Source: Corallochytrium limacisporum (taxonomy: Eukaryota; Opisthokonta). Taken from it: DNA of 64,000 nt. This document shows positions 58,392 to 64,000 of this stretch, piece after piece; positions within the stretch are counted from its first letter, which is position 1, and the number at the start of each line of letters is the position of its first letter. A model generated the notes under the pieces. That model saw only the letters and a list, made by a program, of their open reading frames with translations. It ran no database searches and had not been told where the DNA came from. The stretch lies in the NCBI GenBank assembly GCA_002811645.1, contig PDIP01000103.1, forward strand, positions 1 through 64,000, given 5' to 3'. The translations under genes were made by a program, and so were the position numbers.

Positions 58392-61300
58392 TCAGTTGTT
58401 GTCTACTACCTGTGAGGTCGAAAGGGATTCCTGTCCAAGATCATTGCCGTCAGTATCAGCATAGAGATCAGCAAGCACGCGGGGTGCTACTTCGATGCGG
58501 TTCTGACGCAGAGATGAATTGAGGTGACAGCCCACGTCTTTCAAGCCAGCCGTGGCATTCGGACTGTCGTTGGTCCCAGAATCAGTGAGCATGGAACCAG
58601 ATAAGGCGCCACCACGAACAGGGATCGCCGCACGGTCCGGGGGCGGCCCACGCCGGGCTTGTTCTATGCTTTCGTTCAGTTTTGCAATCTTGGACCGCAA
58701 CTGTTGTTCTCGATCGCGGATCTGCAACAACGTAGACGACTGTGGTAAATTACGGAGCTGTGCGGGTGCCAGGTTCTCGTTGCTTACTCCAGCACCACTC
58801 ATGCGGTCGCGGGGCGGCCGACGCCGGGTGCCCGGCTCTGCAGGTGAGAGTAGGTGCTCTGCGTCGTGCTTGAGCCGCGTGATGCTCATACGCAGATCGT
58901 GGAGATCTTCCCGGTGCAGCTCGCCTTGCTGTCCAGCCTGTGCCACGGTCTCGGACAATTGCTTCAAGCGCTGATGCACAGTCTCTGCTGCCTTAGCCTG
59001 GCGTTCCGCATCTGCTATGGGGTCATTGAAGGAATAGGGAACGGCCGGTGCGCGGGAGTAACGGAAGCCCGTATTCGTGGCATCGACGCGGACACGCAGT
59101 GGGCCCGATGGTGCAGCAGGGAGCGGGTGTTCGGTGCTATGATTGGCGTACTTGTTGCCAGTGTCAGAGGGCACATACCGGCCATCGTTGTGGTGACGGT
59201 TGCGCCTCATCAGAACCGCTGTGTCGAGATGGGCTGTCGGGATGTTCTCAAAGAGGGCAGTGATGCTATCAATCTGGGCCGGTATACTTGCCTTTTGCAT
59301 GCCCCTAGGAACCTCATCCTCTTCGGTAGTTAGATCATCGTTATTTTCGCGACGCATGGCATTGATGAAACTGCCACGTTCCAGAATGGTTTGCAAAGTA
59401 ACATTAGGCCTGGCAAACAGACGTCCGCGGAGATGACCACCTTCACCCGGCTGGCCATCTTCTAAGCTCTCAGCTGCGGCGTTGGCAGAGGTCAAGTTAC
59501 CAGCCGGCAGGCGCAACAGGGGTAGCATGCACAGAAGGCGCTCTGGGCTACTGATGAAGCCCTTGGCGTGACTACCTTTGGTATGCTTAAGAATGTCGCT
59601 TAGGCCGGGCAAGGAGTGCTTGAGAAGCTTTGCGCGGCCTTCCAACTGCAGGCGACGGCGCGTAAGGATTGACCGACGCATCTCCAGCGCATCTAAACCC
59701 CTAATGAGTGCCCTTCGTAGGTTCTGCAGTGTGTCCTGATCGTACGTGGTACCCAAAACATAGTCGATCCGCTTTCCATCCGCCGACATGGCTGCACGCA
59801 GTGTGTGCTCCCCGGTGAAAGCCATGGAAATATTGGAGACGTTGCCGTCAGTGTTGAGGTTACCGGCCTGGCCATCCTGCAGCTCTTGCAGATCCTTCAA
59901 TCGGTCACGCAAAACTGTTTCCTGGGCATCCACGATGAGCGTCGAACGCACGGTGTCATCCACCTGGCTAGACAGTGTGAAAAGCACCAGGGCCCACCAG
60001 ATATCAATTATTGGCGGTTGTTTCGGATGGAACGTTCTGCTGCCAGCTTCTTTGTCTTCGGTTTTACCGTCCAGTCTGCCATCATCACTACTACTCTCCT
60101 CTTTCGGTATTGGATTCAGGAAGCGCTCGCATTCTAGGATACCACGTTCAGCACGGCGCAATTTGCGTTTACTGATGAAGTCCTCTTCAAGGAAGAGAGC
60201 AATGGCTAATTCGATCTCAGCCCGTTGTTCCTCGATCATTTCTCGGAGTGGGCTACGCGCAAGCATCAGACGCTTACCAATCGCTTCGTTTGGCTCTACT
60301 GGCTGCGATCTGTGGTCATCAGAGGGCAACACATCATCATCAGGCCCAAGAATAAGGTCTTCATGGCCCAAATATCCCTCCATAACGGCGGCACGGTCGA
60401 GAGCCAGCAAATCATGAATGACATCCCCGCGCACGGTAAGGTATCGCATCACTCGCTTGGCGAGCTCAGCACCATGGGCATTCAGATCTACACGCTGTTG
60501 ACGGAGAGTGTGTTGTTGATGGACAATTTCTTTCCGCAGGCAGCAGGCAGCTGCTCGGCTGGAATCTTCGTGTCCTCGGTAAAGTGCTGTCAAACGTTGG
60601 TGTCTCAACTGCGTCAGTTCCCTCTGCATGGCTGCCAAACGCTGTTCGGCTATGGCGAGAGCTGTTTTGTCAATGTTTCCCGCATTGGAATCAGATTCAT
60701 GCCTCAAGCCGTCCGAAGGCACGGCAATCCCTACCACGTTGCTGAGGCGTACGCTGTGGATCTGCATTCGCAGCTCAAATGCATCTATGTCCTGAGCCAG
60801 AACCTCCTCGGACTTTGTCATTCCTATAATTTCTGTCGCAAAAGTGTTCTTTTCGACAGTTGACGGCTTGGAGGTAGGCGGGCGCTCTGGGTTCTCTGCC
60901 TTACTGATAACATCGGCCCTGGGTGTAGATACTTGCGGGGTCGTCTCTACCGTAACGGTAGTGGACTCCTCGTCGCAAAGAGTCCGCTGCTGGCCCACAG
61001 TTTGCACCGCTGAGTCCGTGGGCAGCTCGGTCTGGTAGCGGACAGTGCATGTACCATCAGCTCTGATGTCACTGACCATTCGCGACTGTGCCCTGCCTCC
61101 ATTTGCTTCAGGTAGCTTTCCCGGCGTAGAACTGTTCCGTGCTCTATCAGGCGACGGCGAAGCAGCGCCCGGCGATATATAGGCTGGCGTGACTTTGCCT
61201 GCTGTCCGACTTGTTGGAGATACAGGAGTTGGCTCTGCAGCCGTTGCTGGTGTCAAAGGCCCGGCTGAAGCTGTTGGCTTGGCGGTACCTTTATCAGGTA

Positions 61301-63974
61301 GGGAAGTGCCCAAGGAGAGAATTCTTTCGGTAGCCTCGCGAGCAAAATCAAGACCTCCTGGCCACGCTGGTACCAGGGCCAGTAATGAAGGCACTGGTCT
61401 CCCATCTTTGGTGGTTGAGGGTTCAGATGGTCTCAAATGGTGCAAGACAGTCAGTTGTGCCACACGACCACCTCGTTGAGCAATTTGGACAAGCGCTCCT
61501 TGAATATCATTGGCCAAGGATCGCAAGGCATTGGTCTCTTGTTGCACACGCTGCCGGTCTTCAGTGAAAAGGCGCCTGATATCTCGCATCTGCCCCGGAG
61601 TCCCACCTCTTAGGCGAGAAACCTCTCGACTTTCGCCTACAGCAGCCGGTTTGGAGGCAGCTTGGAGCAACTTCAGTGTCGTCCGCAGCTCATTCTTCTG
61701 GGTGTCGAGCTTGGCGCGTCGCTGGGCATACAATCGTTCAGATGGTTGCAGAGCCTGTAGGCGCTCAACCGTCTCGTTGTACTTAGGATTTCCCGGAGCT
61801 GCCTTCACCAGTTCATGTTCTTGCTCGTCCCAGTCTGACGCTTCCTCGACCGCCTCGGAAACCACTGACTCGAGCCTTTTGGACGCGCCTGGCTGCTTGT
61901 CCTGACGCACTCGCTCAATTTGAGACATGGAAGCAACAGATCCCACAATTCCTAGTGGCGCTCTCAGCTCAAGCGTGTCGTCCACTACGTAATCATCTGG
62001 CAGTTCTTCAATGCGCAAAGCACTGGCAACTAACTGGCCCCAATGAGACGACACCACAGAGAGGTTTGATCGCAAAGTATGCAGTGACTGCTGCCTGCGA
62101 TAGTGTGGATCATGGAGAGGTGGTGGTTTGAGCCCACCATCTCCTCCGGTGGGTTGCCCAAGCAAATCAACATGTTCCTCCGACAGCACGCCATGGGATG
62201 TAATACTGTTCAGTGCTTCGCCAGCCTGCGGCACATCCCACAGCTGATAAAGCTGGTCTGTGAGGTACACCAGAACCGACTCACTTTCCTCCAACGCTGC
62301 CGATGAAGGGGCCGTAACGACTTCATCGGCTGCGCTCGCTGGCGATTCACCACCGAGCACGGCCAGTCGATGATCAGCGGCTTCAGTGATGGTAAGAACG
62401 GTGTGCTTGCCAATTATTCTCTGCTCTTCCAGCTTCGTGTTACGCAGAACAGCAGCTTTTCCCATCCTACTCAGAACATGCCTCTCAAACTTTTTCAAAC
62501 GTTTGATGTGCCGTTGTCGCACGGGAAGTAGGTTGCGTGTCAAGGGATCCAAGAGAACACCCTTCTTCTTCTGCTCTCTAGTTTCAACCACAGCTTCTTC
62601 AAGGTTCATCAATTCCCTGCGGAGATCCTCAAGTTGAATACGACAAGTTTCCCACTTATCATTCGCTTCAGCAACTGCAAGCTGTGATTGCCGCATGTTT
62701 ATCATGCTATCAAAAGCCCTCCGCAGGTCCGAAAATTGGGTCTGTGGATCAACAGGTGCTCGTACATTCTCTTCTACAACGAACACCAGGCCGTGCGCAG
62801 TCAAGTCATCCGTGGCCTGACGTTCAATCACAAACCGCCGCCGGCGCTGACTCTGGGCTAATTCGTGCTTGTAGCGACGAACCTCTTCGCGCAGGAGCCG
62901 CTCTTCCTCCTCCCCGGCAGCTAGTGCTGTTTTGGCTGCATCGCAGGACTGGGACATCCTTTGCTTGAGTTCTGGATCCAGAGACAGCAAATCTGCTTTG
63001 GCTTCTACCTCCTTGCGTAGTTTGCTGAAGGCGTTCTTGTTAATTTCATTTTCTGTGATGACTTCAAGGAGCCTGAGCATAGACTCACTTTCGCCCGCGG
63101 CTGCTTCAGCAATAGCCTTTTGTACGGCCTGTACAGAGTCTGACACCTGAAGTTTGCCCTTCGGGATCTCCACGTCAGATTCAGACCCAACAGACGCACA
63201 GTGGAGCACAGCACTGCTGGGAAAGTGCCGGAACGAGGAGCCAAAGCCTTGCACCTCAGCGGCTTCAGTTTGAGGGGTACTGGCAATCGAGGGTACAGTG
63301 GGCCCACTTGGAGCCAAACACACTTCGTTCACCGTGCTCTCACTTCCGGAACCTATGAGTAATGAGGAACGTCGTAGGCGACGCGGATGTTTCCCGAGGC
63401 TGCGCAATGACCCTGTTGCCAAGGATTCCGTACCCGCTACAGCTGCAGGAGCAAAGGAGACGGATGATGAGCCTCGTGCACGATCCACAAGAGATGGCTT
63501 TGGCAAACTCAAAACATCAACGCTCTTGCGCTGCGAGTTTTCATCAGAGGAATATCTGTCTGTGTCTGGTATTTCGGGGACCGACGGTGCTGTCGGACCA
63601 GTGGAAGGTCCTTCTGATCCTTCTGAACGTCCTCTTGTGTTGTCCAGGGCCGCCGGAGGCGACGTAACGTTTTGTTTTGCGGTAACGGGGGACCTGTTCG
63701 CGGTGTTCGACACTGATTCTACGGGAGGTGTGGTTACTGGCTCTACATCGGAGACGGTAGACCGGAAATGCCCGAACGATTGTAACGCATCGGCACTCAC
63801 GACATATGAGTGACTTCGCACATTTTTTGACTTCTTTCTCGGAGGGAATGCGGCGGATTGCGTGTGCTGTGCTCGTGCAGAGCCAAACCGATCAACAGAC
63901 GACGTAGGTTGGCTCTGCGGTCTACCTTCGAAGGAAGAGACTGCACTGTGGAAAAGCATGCTTGAGCGGTTCAT
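58392..63974 (-). CDS. Large coiled-coil/disordered protein, unrecognised
   Basis: This 1860-residue protein has no family I recognise. Residues 1-260 are disordered and Ser/Pro-rich. About 280-520 are helical and heptad-like, with Arg/Glu/Gln-rich coiled coil. The middle is mixed, with a Pro/Ala/Thr linker near 900-1010. Further coiled-coil stretches lie at about 1110-1200, 1270-1330, 1450-1490 and 1650-1760. A short Trp-Trp-containing hydrophobic patch sits near 1350. There is no signal peptide or clear membrane segment. The architecture suits a centrosomal, cytoskeletal or nuclear scaffold, but that is only by analogy. The frame stays open from the ATG at 63974 to the window edge, so the true start may lie outside. 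It converges with the methyltransferase gene, 131 bp between stops. Confidence 0.75.
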   Translation of the reverse strand: MNRSSMLFHSAVSSFEGRPQSQPTSSVDRFGSARAQHTQSAAFPPRKKSKNVRSHSYVVSADALQSFGHFRSTVSDVEPVTTPPVESVSNTANRSPVTAKQNVTSPPAALDNTRGRSEGSEGPSTGPTAPSVPEIPDTDRYSSDENSQRKSVDVLSLPKPSLVDRARGSSSVSFAPAAVAGTESLATGSLRSLGKHPRRLRRSSLLIGSGSESTVNEVCLAPSGPTVPSIASTPQTEAAEVQGFGSSFRHFPSSAVLHCASVGSESDVEIPKGKLQVSDSVQAVQKAIAEAAAGESESMLRLLEVITENEINKNAFSKLRKEVEAKADLLSLDPELKQRMSQSCDAAKTALAAGEEEERLLREEVRRYKHELAQSQRRRRFVIERQATDDLTAHGLVFVVEENVRAPVDPQTQFSDLRRAFDSMINMRQSQLAVAEANDKWETCRIQLEDLRRELMNLEEAVVETREQKKKGVLLDPLTRNLLPVRQRHIKRLKKFERHVLSRMGKAAVLRNTKLEEQRIIGKHTVLTITEAADHRLAVLGGESPASAADEVVTAPSSAALEESESVLVYLTDQLYQLWDVPQAGEALNSITSHGVLSEEHVDLLGQPTGGDGGLKPPPLHDPHYRRQQSLHTLRSNLSVVSSHWGQLVASALRIEELPDDYVVDDTLELRAPLGIVGSVASMSQIERVRQDKQPGASKRLESVVSEAVEEASDWDEQEHELVKAAPGNPKYNETVERLQALQPSERLYAQRRAKLDTQKNELRTTLKLLQAASKPAAVGESREVSRLRGGTPGQMRDIRRLFTEDRQRVQQETNALRSLANDIQGALVQIAQRGGRVAQLTVLHHLRPSEPSTTKDGRPVPSLLALVPAWPGGLDFAREATERILSLGTSLPDKGTAKPTASAGPLTPATAAEPTPVSPTSRTAGKVTPAYISPGAASPSPDRARNSSTPGKLPEANGGRAQSRMVSDIRADGTCTVRYQTELPTDSAVQTVGQQRTLCDEESTTVTVETTPQVSTPRADVISKAENPERPPTSKPSTVEKNTFATEIIGMTKSEEVLAQDIDAFELRMQIHSVRLSNVVGIAVPSDGLRHESDSNAGNIDKTALAIAEQRLAAMQRELTQLRHQRLTALYRGHEDSSRAAACCLRKEIVHQQHTLRQQRVDLNAHGAELAKRVMRYLTVRGDVIHDLLALDRAAVMEGYLGHEDLILGPDDDVLPSDDHRSQPVEPNEAIGKRLMLARSPLREMIEEQRAEIELAIALFLEEDFISKRKLRRAERGILECERFLNPIPKEESSSDDGRLDGKTEDKEAGSRTFHPKQPPIIDIWWALVLFTLSSQVDDTVRSTLIVDAQETVLRDRLKDLQELQDGQAGNLNTDGNVSNISMAFTGEHTLRAAMSADGKRIDYVLGTTYDQDTLQNLRRALIRGLDALEMRRSILTRRRLQLEGRAKLLKHSLPGLSDILKHTKGSHAKGFISSPERLLCMLPLLRLPAGNLTSANAAAESLEDGQPGEGGHLRGRLFARPNVTLQTILERGSFINAMRRENNDDLTTEEDEVPRGMQKASIPAQIDSITALFENIPTAHLDTAVLMRRNRHHNDGRYVPSDTGNKYANHSTEHPLPAAPSGPLRVRVDATNTGFRYSRAPAVPYSFNDPIADAERQAKAAETVHQRLKQLSETVAQAGQQGELHREDLHDLRMSITRLKHDAEHLLSPAEPGTRRRPPRDRMSGAGVSNENLAPAQLRNLPQSSTLLQIRDREQQLRSKIAKLNESIEQARRGPPPDRAAIPVRGGALSGSMLTDSGTNDSPNATAGLKDVGCHLNSSLRQNRIEVAPRVLADLYADTDGNDLGQESLSTSQVVDNN

Positions 63975-64000
63975 GCTAGTGTGGCCACCCAGAGATCCTG

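Overview
The window is a chromosome end from a eukaryote. Its first 42 bases are seven perfect AACCTG units (TTCAGG on the G-rich strand), with the C-rich strand at the left edge as at a real telomere. The genes are eukaryotic: a proteasome deubiquitinase, ribosomal protein eL32, a complex I subunit, a cohesin loader and a Ras GTPase. Introns are very rare: two short GT-AG introns (93 and 109 bp) are supported. Gene content fits a unicellular opisthokont-grade eukaryote (fungus or unicellular holozoan). A likely betaine-synthesis methyltransferase would suit a marine or salt-exposed cell. I cannot name the species.

Region 1 (1-12.4 kb) is subtelomeric. It holds a tetraspan membrane protein, a small cysteine-rich secreted protein, two divergently transcribed paralogous secreted proteins with an aerolysin-like segment (one with a 28-fold Glu-Thr repeat), and a repeat-containing protein that looks cut off at both ends. 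Between them lie a decayed gene in several frames and a diverged tandem duplication. Four of these genes have a TATA-like box 120-150 bp upstream of the ATG. No housekeeping gene is seen here.

Region 2 (12.4-25.6 kb) is gene-poor: a coiled-coil protein with a Pro/Ala/Gly/Tyr-rich tail, a PMP3-type proteolipid and an SPFH protein. They are separated by long spacers with four CT microsatellites, G/C runs and short tandem duplications.

Region 3 (25.6-64 kb) is the housekeeping arm: low-molecular-weight tyrosine phosphatase, RPN11, a BRD7/9-like bromodomain protein with a GATA finger, mitochondrial-type pyrophosphatase, an RGG-rich coiled-coil protein, ICP55-like aminopeptidase, an Eps15/Ede1-like scaffold, an AIMP1-like tRNA-binding protein, an SCC2/NIPBL cohesin loader with a PHD finger, Ras, eL32, NDUFB7, the methyltransferase and an unrecognised 1860-residue protein. 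Several neighbours converge with only about 125-280 bp between stop codons. A 197-bp run of N at 32.2-32.4 kb is flanked by near-identical sequence.

Most genes are unrelated in function. Exceptions: the EH-domain scaffold and the 524-residue protein with a C-terminal NPF tripeptide could be partners; RPN11, the bromodomain protein and SCC2 act on ubiquitin and chromatin; pyrophosphatase, ICP55 and NDUFB7 are mitochondrial.
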